From SZAS-103 sp036496805 (GTDB lineage Bacteria; Pseudomonadota; Gammaproteobacteria; Xanthomonadales; Xanthomonadaceae), in NCBI GenBank assembly GCA_036496805.1, contig DASXKN010000015.1, positions 1 through 64,000 of the forward strand: DNA of 64,000 nucleotides, given 5' to 3'. Below are positions 18,437 to 26,423 of the stretch, in pieces. The position numbers were made by a program, and so were the translations under genes. Every line of letters begins with the position of its first letter. Position 1 is the stretch's first letter. Below the pieces are notes generated by a model. It was not told the origin of the DNA and did no database searches. It saw only the letters and a list, made by a program, of their open reading frames with translations.

Positions 18437-18985
18437 ATGGCCCTCGACCTCGTTCCCACTGGCCACGACGTCCCCCACGACATCAATGTCGTGATCGAGA
18501 TCCCCAAGGACGCCGAGCCGGTGAAGTACGAGGTCGACAAGGCGACCGGCGCGATCTTCGTCGACCGCGTGCTGTCCACGCCGATGCGCTATCCCTGCAA
18601 TTACGGCTATGTCCCGCACACCCTGTGCGGCGACGGCGATCCGGTGGACGTGCTGGTGATGATGCCGCTGCCGCTGATCCCCGGCTCGGTGATCCGCTGC
18701 CGCCCGGTGGGCATGCTCAGCATGACCGACGAGGCCGGAAGCGATACCAAGATCGTCGCCCTGCCGGTGGACAAGGTGTTCTCCGGCTATTCGGCGATGA
18801 AGGACATCGACGACCTGCCGCCGCACTGGCGCGACCGCATCGCGCATTTCTTCGCCCACTACAAGGATCTCGAACCCGGCAAGTGGGTGAAGATCGAAGG
18901 CTGGGGGAACGCCGAAGCGGCGCGCCAGGAAATCCTCGACTGCGTCGCCCGCTACGAGGCGGCCGCGGAGAAGCCGCACTTCTGA
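18437..18985 (+). CDS. ppa: inorganic pyrophosphatase, soluble family I
   Basis: 182 aa, hydrolysing PPi to two phosphates in the cytoplasm. The family I signature is present: VIEIPKDAEPVKYEVDK at the N-terminus, YPCNYGYVPHTLCGDGDPVDVLV with the metal-binding aspartates, and HFFAHYKDLEPGKWVKIEGW near the C-terminus. Its presence alongside a PPi-driven proton pump and a PPi-dependent phosphofructokinase means that three enzymes of this window compete for, or balance, the PPi pool. Convergent with the hydroxylase gene, 18 bp apart. Confidence 0.98.
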   Translation: MALDLVPTGHDVPHDINVVIEIPKDAEPVKYEVDKATGAIFVDRVLSTPMRYPCNYGYVPHTLCGDGDPVDVLVMMPLPLIPGSVIRCRPVGMLSMTDEAGSDTKIVALPVDKVFSGYSAMKDIDDLPPHWRDRIAHFFAHYKDLEPGKWVKIEGWGNAEAARQEILDCVARYEAAAEKPHF

Positions 18986-19003
18986 GCGTGGACGCTTCCG
19001 CCG

Positions 19004-19990
19004 TCAGGCGCGATCGCCGATCGCCTCGGCGTACTCGCGCGGCATCTTGTGGACGCCGTCCTCGGGCACGACCGCGACCTGGCCGATCAGGGTATTGAAC
19101 ACGGCGACCAGGGTCAGCTCATTGCGCAGCTTGATCGGCTCGGCCACCAGCTTGAAGCGCTCGAAGAAATTCGCCAGCGCCTTGCGGAATTGCGGCCAGC
19201 CCTCGGGGCGGTCGCCAAACTCGGCCCACAATTCCTGCCAGCGGTTGCAGAACCGCTGAGTCAACGGCGGCAGCATCGCCAGTTGCGCATGCGGCAGCGA
19301 ATCGGTGAGCAGCAGGTCGATCAGGTAACGCAGCTCCCACGGCGACATGACGGTGGGGACGTTCACCGCCTCGCAGGCGAACTGCGACGACTGCGTACTG
19401 CCCGGCAGCACGCGCCGCGGCGCCTTCAGCGGCGGCCCGTCGTGCGCGCGACCCTCGCCGACCATGTCCCAGAACGCCTCGCCGCCGACGGTGTCCGCCA
19501 CCAGGTGGATGCGCGAACGGGTGTCGTCGTTGATGACGTAGTGGGGTCGCCAGGTGTCGAAGATCCACGCTTCGCCGGCGCCCATGTTGACCTCGGCATC
19601 GCCGCAGTAAAACCGCACGGTAGGCTGGGTGACGATCGGAACGTGCACGCGCACGCGCTCGCCCCAGTAGTAGCCCTGGTCGGCATGCCGGGTCACTTCC
19701 GAGAAACCCGACAGGCGCATCAGGCGCGTACGTCCGATGTTGGCGCCCAGCGAGGCGAGCACCTGCATCAGGTAGGGGCAGCGCTGCAGGTGCGCCGTGG
19801 GTTGCATCACCCCGGAGAAGCGTTCGTCGTCCGGATCGCCGCCGGCCGCCACCAGCGGCAGCATCGAGTTGCCCGCGAAGCCCTGTGGGTGCGGCATCCA
19901 GGACGATTCGGGGATGGCCCCGATCTCGGCCGCGAGCGCGTCGGCGTCGAACAGCAGCGGTAGCTGGATGAAGGGAAGGGGCAGTTTCAT
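19004..19990 (-). CDS. aspartyl/asparaginyl beta-hydroxylase-like 2OG-Fe(II) dioxygenase
   Basis: 328 aa. A double-stranded beta-helix domain at about 85-170 holds the iron triad: HAD (His102, Asp104) and His150 in TWRPHYVIND, with the 2-oxoglutarate-binding Arg160 in RIH. GEAWIFDTWRPH is typical of the Asp_Arg_Hydrox family, which hydroxylates Asp or Asn residues, lipid A acyl chains or small molecules. The C-terminal half (about 200-328) is helical and unassigned. The ATG at 19990 gives the natural start; the frame continues upstream without family similarity. A 60-aa membrane protein gene precedes it on the same strand by 115 bp. Confidence 0.87.
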   Translation of the reverse strand: MKLPLPFIQLPLLFDADALAAEIGAIPESSWMPHPQGFAGNSMLPLVAAGGDPDDERFSGVMQPTAHLQRCPYLMQVLASLGANIGRTRLMRLSGFSEVTRHADQGYYWGERVRVHVPIVTQPTVRFYCGDAEVNMGAGEAWIFDTWRPHYVINDDTRSRIHLVADTVGGEAFWDMVGEGRAHDGPPLKAPRRVLPGSTQSSQFACEAVNVPTVMSPWELRYLIDLLLTDSLPHAQLAMLPPLTQRFCNRWQELWAEFGDRPEGWPQFRKALANFFERFKLVAEPIKLRNELTLVAVFNTLIGQVAVVPEDGVHKMPREYAEAIGDRA

Positions 19991-20105
19991 GGCATCGTCG
20001 GATTCGGGGGCGTGCCGGCGGTTTCGCCGGGAGCGACGGGCACGCCCGTGAGGCCCCGCATTATCCCATGCGCGCGCCCGGGGTGAGCGCGACCGCCGCC
20101 TCGCG

Positions 20106-20288
20106 TCAGATCCGCGCCGAACCCTTCGGCGCCGGCCGGTACTTGCGGCGACGCACGAAACTGTCGACCGTGATGATCGCGAACAATCCGGTGAAATACA
20201 CCAGCACGTAGGCGACCTTCGGCGCGCTCGCCGCCAACCGGATGCCCTTGCCGTGCCAGGTGTTGACGTCGAGCAGTCGATTCCGCAT
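20106..20288 (-). CDS. 60-aa single-span membrane protein
   Basis: Small protein with one hydrophobic helix (VAYVLVYFTGLFAIITVDSF, about residues 25-44), a short N-terminal soluble part and a strongly basic tail (VRRRKYRPAPKG). A purine-rich GGAAGGAAGGAAA site lies just before the ATG at 20288, which supports translation. By the positive-inside rule the C-terminus should face the cytoplasm. I do not recognise a family. The beta-hydroxylase-like gene lies 115 bp downstream on the same strand. Confidence 0.65.
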   Translation of the reverse strand: MRNRLLDVNTWHGKGIRLAASAPKVAYVLVYFTGLFAIITVDSFVRRRKYRPAPKGSARI

Positions 20289-20532
20289 TCGTTTCCTTCC
20301 TTCCGCCGCTGCCAGGCCGCGCCACCTTCGCCCCGTTGCGTCCTGCCAGCGGGCCAGGGGGCAACGACGGATTCTACCAATCGGCGCGTTCGCATCCGCA
20401 GCTCGTCCCGATCGGCATGAGAGAGGAGTTCATCGGGAGCGCAAGTCAACGTAGCATGCCCCTGGAGGGGACGGGCTACAGCGCCCGCCCGCGATGCCGC
20501 GTCTGCGTGCCACCAGCAACCCGGGAGTCCCC

Positions 20533-21489
20533 ATGCGCCTGATCCTCGTCCTCGCCCTGTCGGCGCTTTCGGCCGCGACCTCCGCCGCGGACGATCCCAA
20601 GCAGGCCCCGCGCCAGTTCATCGAAGAGAGCATCGTCACCTATCCGACAGCGCTTGGCTCCTACACCCTCGGGAAGGACGACTACGATCCGGCCCGGATC
20701 GCCGAAGGCGTCAGCCTGAACTACCGTCTGGCCGACGCCCCGGACAGCGTGAAATTCGACATCTATGTCTATCCGCTGGGTCGCGTGGACACGGCCAAGG
20801 CAGTCACCGATGCCATGGTCGAGATCGAAGGCGAGATCCGCACGGCGGAGCAGAGAAAGCTCTATTCCGACGTGAAGTTCGGCGGCGACGCCGTCCCCTT
20901 CGATGTCGCCGAACCGGCCCCCAGCCTCTTCAAGCCCGACGGCCGGAAGAACGCCAGCGATGCCAGTCCTGCGAACGATGCGGCATCCCCGGCGGCGTCC
21001 ACCGCCACCGCCAGCGACCCCAGGGCCCAGGCGTTGATCGACGTCCTCCACGCAACCCAGCCGCCGACAAGGACCGTGGGCCGCAAGCGCGCCCTGACGA
21101 TGAAGCGCGAGGGCACGCCGTGCCAGTCGCTGGCCTACGTGTTCTACCGCAACCTGTTCCTGATCAGCGTGCGCGCCAGCACGCCGGTCGACACGATGCC
21201 GAACGACCGCTTCAATGCCCTGGTCGACCGTGCCGTGCAGGACCTGGTGCCGGCCATGGACATCCGCAACTTCGGCGATTGCGGGGTGATGTACATCTCG
21301 GTCGATCACGCGTCCGGCGACCAGGACAAGGACAAGGACAAGCGGGCCACGAACGTAGCCACCCAGTTGGTCAGCCAGATGGGGCGCGTCCTGCGCGAGG
21401 GATGTTCCAACAAGCCAGGTCCCAAGGCCGTGGCAACGCCCGATCACGGGCAGCAGGCCCTCGTCTATCCGCCACAGTTCTGGAAATAG
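20533..21489 (+). CDS. secreted protein of unknown function
   Basis: 318 aa. Residues 1-19 (MRLILVLALSALSAATSAA) are a signal peptide. The mature protein begins with a possible beta-rich region (IVTYPTALGSYTLGKDDYDP..., FDIYVYPLGRVDTAKAV). An Ala/Ser/Asp-rich linker follows (about 137-160, containing SPANDAASPAASTAT), then a second domain with two cysteines and a KDKDKDK acidic/basic run. No recognised family. The start is the ATG at 20533 from the signal peptide. It diverges from the 60-aa membrane protein gene across 244 bp. Confidence 0.7.
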   Translation: MRLILVLALSALSAATSAADDPKQAPRQFIEESIVTYPTALGSYTLGKDDYDPARIAEGVSLNYRLADAPDSVKFDIYVYPLGRVDTAKAVTDAMVEIEGEIRTAEQRKLYSDVKFGGDAVPFDVAEPAPSLFKPDGRKNASDASPANDAASPAASTATASDPRAQALIDVLHATQPPTRTVGRKRALTMKREGTPCQSLAYVFYRNLFLISVRASTPVDTMPNDRFNALVDRAVQDLVPAMDIRNFGDCGVMYISVDHASGDQDKDKDKRATNVATQLVSQMGRVLREGCSNKPGPKAVATPDHGQQALVYPPQFWK

Positions 21490-21788
21490 GCTTCAGTGGC
21501 GACAGGGCGGCGTGGATTCGCGCCCGGTGCAGCCATTCGCCCGCCCCGAAGTCCTGGCCCGAAAGACGACAGGCCTGGATGTTAATTTTTCCTCTACGCC
21601 CGGGAAGACGGTCTGCTACGGTTTGTGTTCGATCGGGTGTTGACAGCTTTTTGGAGCAGCTCCGCTTCCAGGGGAGGGAGGGATTTTCTGCGGCTGCCGA
21701 TCGTCTTCCGGGTCCCGCCGACCGTGCCTGAAACGGCTCTCGGGTCCCGAATTTCGAAATCCACATTGATCGTACACGGGGAGAAACC

Positions 21789-22805
21789 ATGCAATCGAAG
21801 AACAAGTCCGGCACGCGTCTGGCCCTGATCGTGGCTCTCGTGGGCCTGGCGGGCGCGACGTCGTCCGCTTTCGCGGCACCGAGCGAGGAGCAGGCGCAGG
21901 CGATCTGGCGCAACCTCGTCCACACCAATCCCGCGCCTGCCGAAGGCTGCTTCCACGCGAGCTATCCCAGCACGACGTGGGTGAAGGACCAGTGCTTCCG
22001 GGCGCCGCACCGTTACATGCATGCACCGCACCGTGGCAACAGCGGCCAGTGGGAAACGGTCGGCAACGGCAACGACGACGTCATCTCCGTCAGTGGACTC
22101 ATCAGCCAGACCATCGGCAGCTTCCCGACCGTCACCGGGGTGACGAGCGAGAAGGGCGTGGGCGTCGCATTGTTCGGCGGCGGTGGCATCCTCGGCCCGA
22201 ACGAATACACCCTGCAGATCAATTCGCAGATGGACCAGACCTCTGCGGCCTGCAAGAACCATTCCGGCTGCACGACCTGGTGGCAGGGCGTGATGGCGCC
22301 GGACTACGACGTGCAGGGCAAGTCATCCGTGTTCATCGAGTACTGGCTGCTCGGCTACGGCAGCACCTGCCCGAGCGGATGGGACAGCGACGGTTCGGGC
22401 GACTGCGTGAAGAACTCCAACTACACCTCGGCGCCGGACGAACCGATCACCAAGCTGGGCAGCGAGAAACTCTCGGCGACCGTCGTGTCAGGCGGCAACG
22501 ACACCGTCGTATACACCGTCGGCACCACGGCCTACAGCTTCAGTGCGAAGGACAGCGTCCTCTACCTGGCGAGCAACTGGCACCAGTCGGAGTTCAACGT
22601 CGTCGGCAACGCCGGCGGTTCGAAGGCGCAGTTCAACACCGGTTCGTCGGTCACCGTGAAGATCGCGGTGAGCGACGGCTCGACCGCCAAGCCGACCTGC
22701 CTCAAGAATGCCGGCACGACCGGCGAGACCAACAACCTGACGCTGAAGACCTGCACGGCCACGGGCGCGACCCAGCCCTACATCCAGTTCACCGAATCGA
22801 ACTGA
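21789..22805 (+). CDS. secreted protein of unknown function, Cys-rich with a Gly/Thr-rich C-terminus
   Basis: 338 aa. A signal peptide ends near SSAFA (residue about 29). The mature part has conserved-looking cysteine segments (EGCFHASYPSTTWVKDQC, AACKNHSGC, STCPSGWDSDGSGDC, PTCLKNAG). The C-terminal half, rich in Ser, Thr, Gly and Val, ends in TGETNNLTLKTC. The pattern suggests a disulfide-stabilised, beta-rich extracellular protein. From memory, similar sequences occur as uncharacterised secreted proteins in actinobacteria and Xanthomonadales; this is a weak recollection. GGGGAG precedes the ATG. A palindrome and a strong terminator follow. Confidence 0.72.
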   Translation: MQSKNKSGTRLALIVALVGLAGATSSAFAAPSEEQAQAIWRNLVHTNPAPAEGCFHASYPSTTWVKDQCFRAPHRYMHAPHRGNSGQWETVGNGNDDVISVSGLISQTIGSFPTVTGVTSEKGVGVALFGGGGILGPNEYTLQINSQMDQTSAACKNHSGCTTWWQGVMAPDYDVQGKSSVFIEYWLLGYGSTCPSGWDSDGSGDCVKNSNYTSAPDEPITKLGSEKLSATVVSGGNDTVVYTVGTTAYSFSAKDSVLYLASNWHQSEFNVVGNAGGSKAQFNTGSSVTVKIAVSDGSTAKPTCLKNAGTTGETNNLTLKTCTATGATQPYIQFTESN

Positions 22806-22822
22806 GATCGGCTACAACGCTG

Positions 22823-22850
22823 GTGCACTCCGGAAAACTCCGGAGTGCAC
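22823..22850. repeat. 12-bp perfect inverted repeat
   Basis: GTGCACTCCGGA (22823-22834) and TCCGGAGTGCAC (22839-22850) are exact complements around an AAAC spacer, 17 bp after the stop of the preceding gene. There is no T-run after it, and a separate terminator stands 30 bp further on. It may be a transcript-end stabilising hairpin or a protein site. Confidence 0.6.
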
Positions 22851-22879
22851 TGCGGTCCCCGGAAGGACGAAGCACATCG

Positions 22880-22926
22880 GGGCCGGATCGGATTTCGCGT
22901 GAAGCGGAATGGATCCGGCCCTTTTT
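22880..22926 (+). terminator. rho-independent terminator
   Basis: GGGCCGGATC (22880-22889) pairs with GATCCGGCCC (22912-22921), followed by TTTTT. The loop contains an inner stem, ATTTCGC with GCGGAAT, so the whole forms one long hairpin. It terminates transcription of the secreted-protein gene at 21789. Confidence 0.88.
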
Positions 22927-23023
22927 CATGGGTCCGTTTCCTGATTGGCCACTTCCGTCGCGCGCGCGGCATGATGTCCCCGGGACCGATCCCGTACCCA
23001 CACCGATGCCGGAGGCCGCCCCC

Positions 23024-24253
23024 ATGCAATCCCTGCTCGAATGGTTCGGCGCCAAACCGACGCTGGCCTCGTTCACCGGTCGCCTGCTGCGCACGATGCC
23101 ACGCGGCGAAGCCACGCGGTGGCGATTCGACGCCGGCCAGGGAGAGCTCCTCGACGACCGCGGCAGCACGGTCTCGCTGCACAACATGTTCCTCGAATAC
23201 TGCAACGCGCCGCGCTCGCAGCGCCGCGAGCTGATCGGCAAGTACCTCGAGATCACCCGTTCGATCCAGCAGGAGGTCCCCGCGCTGTGGGTCGCCGCCG
23301 CGAAGAACGTCTTCCCGGTCGTCCGCTCGACGCACGTCGCGATGCCGATGGAGATCGCCGCCCGCGGCACCGGCAAGGGCATCGATCGCTTCGCCGCGGC
23401 GCCGCTGGCCGGCGATCTCCAGGTCTGCCTGATGTACGACTTCGGCCAGTCGCTCAAGTACGTCCACCTGCCGCAGCTCGAAACCTGGGGGCAGCGCTTC
23501 GAGGACGTGCGCGAGCGCGCGCTCGCCAACCTCGCCGGACTCGAGCCGCCCGCGTGGGCCATGCACCCGAGCGGATTCTTCCGGCTCACCTCGCGCGTGT
23601 CGTACGAGGAATCGATGCTGCTGCTTGGTCGCGTGGTCGATGCGTTGCCTTTCCGCGAACACGCCGTATTGCTGCCCTGCAACCGCGGCATCCTGCTCGC
23701 CGCCGATGCGCGTCGCGACGACGTCGTGTCGGCGATGCTGCGAGAAGCGATCCGCTGCGCCGAACATGCGCCGTGGCCGGTCTCGGCCACGCTCTGCACC
23801 CGCCGCGACGGCGAGTGGACGACCTGGGAACCCGGCGAAGCCACGCGCGCCCTCGCCCACGACCTGTCCGTGCTGCACAACGGCATGAACTACCACGCGC
23901 AGAAGGACGCGCTCGACGCGTGGCAGGAACGGAGTGGCATCGATCGCTTCGTGGCGAAGTACAGCATCCTCCAGCGTCCCGACGGGCTCGCGAGCTTCGC
24001 GACCTGGGCGAGGAACGTGCACACCCTGCTGCCGGTCGCCGACTGGATCGCCATCGGCGGCCCGGCGGCCGCGGGCGAGATGGAATTCAAGATGGTGCGC
24101 TGGCAAAACGTCGTCGACGTCTGCGGACACCGGATGCGACGGATGGAGGAAAGCCCGACGCGCTACGAACTCGACAGCTTTCCCGACGAAGCGGAGTGGG
24201 ATCGGCTGCAGGACGAACGCGACGCGATGCAGGGCGGTGGACAGGGATCGTAG
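23024..24253 (+). CDS. uncharacterised cytoplasmic protein, possibly DUF1444-like
   Basis: 409 aa with no signal peptide or membrane segment. The middle (FEDVRERALANLAGLEPPAW, then RVSYEESMLLLGRVVDALPFREHAVLLPCNRGILLAADA) recalls DUF1444/YtpQ proteins, but the resemblance is by eye only. The N-terminal 150 residues are unassigned. The ATG at 23024 is preceded by GGAGG at 23011-23015 with 8-nt spacing, which is better than the upstream ATG at 23006. It lies among genes for secreted proteins but is separated from the previous one by a terminator. Confidence 0.65.
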   Translation: MQSLLEWFGAKPTLASFTGRLLRTMPRGEATRWRFDAGQGELLDDRGSTVSLHNMFLEYCNAPRSQRRELIGKYLEITRSIQQEVPALWVAAAKNVFPVVRSTHVAMPMEIAARGTGKGIDRFAAAPLAGDLQVCLMYDFGQSLKYVHLPQLETWGQRFEDVRERALANLAGLEPPAWAMHPSGFFRLTSRVSYEESMLLLGRVVDALPFREHAVLLPCNRGILLAADARRDDVVSAMLREAIRCAEHAPWPVSATLCTRRDGEWTTWEPGEATRALAHDLSVLHNGMNYHAQKDALDAWQERSGIDRFVAKYSILQRPDGLASFATWARNVHTLLPVADWIAIGGPAAAGEMEFKMVRWQNVVDVCGHRMRRMEESPTRYELDSFPDEAEWDRLQDERDAMQGGGQGS

Positions 24254-24667
24254 CGCCGCGACGCCGGCATCGCGGCCAGCGTCTTGATGGTCGGAACAAC
24301 GTGCGACACATGGGCTTCCACCTCACCCCAGGCTGATGTCGGACTTCGATTCCGCGACATCGCGCGAATCGTCTGGATGGACGATTCCGTCTCCCGAAGG
24401 CATGTCCTGATTTGTCCGCTATCGGTTCGTCGCCGGTCTTTCGAGCCCTTGCGACCGCTGCCTACGATGAATCGCGGAAACGGACAACAGATCTACAGGT
24501 CCGCTTCCGAGACGGCGCACCCAGTTGCCGACGCACGCCAGTCGTTCGCCACGGCCGTTCCGGACGAACACGACGCACCGAGGTTCCATGGAGCGTTTGC
24601 AGACACCATCGAAGTGGCGCACGAGCGCGCGGCGGTCGGCCTGCTTCGACCTTCCCGGAGGATTTCC
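24254..24667. other. intergenic region without a recognised gene
   Basis: 414 bp between the 409-aa gene and the next secreted-protein gene. Open frames here are extensions or shadows without ribosome sites or family similarity. The only clear signal is GGAGGA at the far right end, serving the ATG at 24668. A promoter for that gene is expected here, but I cannot point to convincing -35 and -10 boxes. Confidence 0.5.
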
Positions 24668-25627
24668 ATGAAAATGTCACGCCTGTTGCGCTCGCCGGCT
24701 TTCCTCGTCATCGCTGCCTTGCTCGTCTGCGGCGGATCCTCGCTGGCGGCGGACAACAGCCATCGCATGACCCGCGTCCCCCAGGGCGCGGACACGATGG
24801 CCGCGAGCATCGGCACCGAACACCATTTCCAGTCGACGCCCCGACCCGACCTGTACGGGCTCCAGTCGACCTTCACCCAGATCAATCCGACCGAAGGGCC
24901 GAACGCCGACGGCAGCGACCTGTGGCCCTGCTTCGGTTACGGCGCCAAGGGCACCAATCCGGATTGCCCGAGCATCGGCAGTCCCTCGATCCCGTTCCGC
25001 CTCGGCGGCGTCGTCCTCGGATTCCCGCAGTACGTATGGATGCTCGCGAACAACACCGGCTACGGCTATCACGACAATTTCGGCAACGGCAACGGATGCG
25101 ATGCGTTCGTCAACGGCACCACCGGCCCGTTCGGCGCGCAGTACCGGCCCTGCGGCCAGATTACCACCTGGTACGAGGACGACACCAACGACTCCACCGA
25201 CGACCTGCTGCAGCGGATCGTGGTACGGCAAGGCGATCGGGTGATCTACGATTCGGGCATCGTCGACTACGGCCCCGCCGGCCCGTCGGTGAACTACCCG
25301 GTCTCGGTCATCCTCAACACCGATGCGAACTTCGGCTACTGGCCGGGCTCGACCCTGGGTCCGAACAACGGCAACTGTTCGGCCAACCTCGCCTACCCGC
25401 TGACGGCTCCGGCCAATCCGGGGAAGGTCTACGTCGCGGCCTCGGGCTCGACCTGCCAGCGGCCCACTGCGGGCAAGGCGACCGTCACCACCTCGACGAT
25501 CCTCGCCACGCCCTACTACCGGAAGGCGACCGGCAGCGCCTGCACCGGCGGCGCCAGCCCCTGCTACACCGTCGAGTGGGCCAGGAACTACGAGATCCAC
25601 CAGGACTTCGACCTGTTCCTCGAGTGA
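24668..25627 (+). CDS. secreted protein of unknown function, Asn/Gly/Thr-rich
   Basis: 319 aa. Residues 1-28 are a signal peptide (LLRSPAFLVIAALLVCGGSSLAA). The mature protein is rich in Asn, Gly, Tyr and Thr (NNTGYGYHDNFGNGNGCD, QITTWYEDDTNDSTDD) with paired cysteines, and looks like an extracellular beta-structured protein. I do not recognise the family. GGAGGA precedes the ATG at 24668; the upstream frame to 24284 has no signal. It resembles the 21789 product in length, export and composition, but I see no convincing alignment. Confidence 0.7.
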   Translation: MKMSRLLRSPAFLVIAALLVCGGSSLAADNSHRMTRVPQGADTMAASIGTEHHFQSTPRPDLYGLQSTFTQINPTEGPNADGSDLWPCFGYGAKGTNPDCPSIGSPSIPFRLGGVVLGFPQYVWMLANNTGYGYHDNFGNGNGCDAFVNGTTGPFGAQYRPCGQITTWYEDDTNDSTDDLLQRIVVRQGDRVIYDSGIVDYGPAGPSVNYPVSVILNTDANFGYWPGSTLGPNNGNCSANLAYPLTAPANPGKVYVAASGSTCQRPTAGKATVTTSTILATPYYRKATGSACTGGASPCYTVEWARNYEIHQDFDLFLE

Positions 25628-25662
25628 GGCGCGACGCGGCTGGAAAATCCCGGGAGCACATC

Positions 25663-25689
25663 CCCGTCCCGGCTCGTTGCCGGGACGGG
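25663..25689 (+). terminator. strong hairpin after the secreted-protein gene
   Basis: CCCGTCCCGGC (25663-25673) and GCCGGGACGGG (25679-25689) form a perfect 11-bp stem with a TCGTT loop, 35 bp past the stop. It lacks an immediate T-run (a T-tract occurs about 50 bp later), so it is a probable rather than certain terminator. Confidence 0.55.
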
Positions 25690-25856
25690 AGCAGCGATTC
25701 GCGGGATCGCTCCATTGTCGCGCGAAGCATCGATGTCTTTTTTTGTCCGCTTTGCGACCGCGCAGCGCCTGTTGCCGGGTTGGGGAGCGGCGTAGGATCA
25801 AAACACACTCATTCCGTTCCACATCCATCCCGTCTGTCGTCGAGGAAACCGCGACC

Positions 25857-26423
25857 ATGCCCCACTCCGCTACCGCCCTGATCATCGTCGACGCACAGGA
25901 GTCGTTCCGTCATCGCCCTTACTGGAGCGGTGCCGAAGCGCCCGCTTTCCTGAGCCACCTGCAGGCCTTGGCCGACGGCGCCAAAGCTCGGGGAATTCCC
26001 GTTGTGCAGGTGTTCCACGTCGAGGATTCGGGCGCGTTCTCGCTGGCGTCGGGGCACGTGCGCACGTTCGAAGGGCTGTCGCTCGACCCGGCCGTCGTCA
26101 TCCACAAGCGCAGCCACAGCGCGCTCGTGGGAAGCGGACTGGATGTCTGGCTGGTGCAGCGCGGCATCCGCAGGCTCATCGTGTCCGGCATCCGCACCGA
26201 ACAATGCTGCGAGACCACCACCCGGCATGCCGCCGACATCGGCTACGACGTGGACTACGTCACCGAGGCCACGCTGACGTTCGCGATGACCGGGCGCGAT
26301 GGCCGCGTCTGGAGTCCCGCCGACATCCGCGCGCGCACCGAACTGGTGCTCGCGGACCGCTTCGCGCGCATCACGACCGTCGCCGAGGCACTGGCCGGCG
26401 CGCCGGCGAGCCTCGCCGCGTGA
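25857..26423 (+). CDS. isochorismatase-family cysteine hydrolase
   Basis: 188 aa. The catalytic triad of the family is visible: Asp12 in LIIVDAQESF, Lys84 in VIHKRSHSAL and Cys117 in GIRTEQCCETT. A second Cys directly follows the nucleophile. Members hydrolyse isochorismate, nicotinamide or other amides, and the substrate cannot be assigned here. The ATG at 25857 fits the family N-terminus. Its stop overlaps the GTG start of the next gene (GTGA), so it is translationally coupled to the GlxA-type regulator, which may respond to its substrate. Confidence 0.9.
   Translation: MPHSATALIIVDAQESFRHRPYWSGAEAPAFLSHLQALADGAKARGIPVVQVFHVEDSGAFSLASGHVRTFEGLSLDPAVVIHKRSHSALVGSGLDVWLVQRGIRRLIVSGIRTEQCCETTTRHAADIGYDVDYVTEATLTFAMTGRDGRVWSPADIRARTELVLADRFARITTVAEALAGAPASLAA

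Noticed and set aside
24284..24667. N-terminal extension of the 24668 secreted protein
   Set aside because: The signal peptide and GGAGGA site place the start at 24668; the extension has no signal or similarity.
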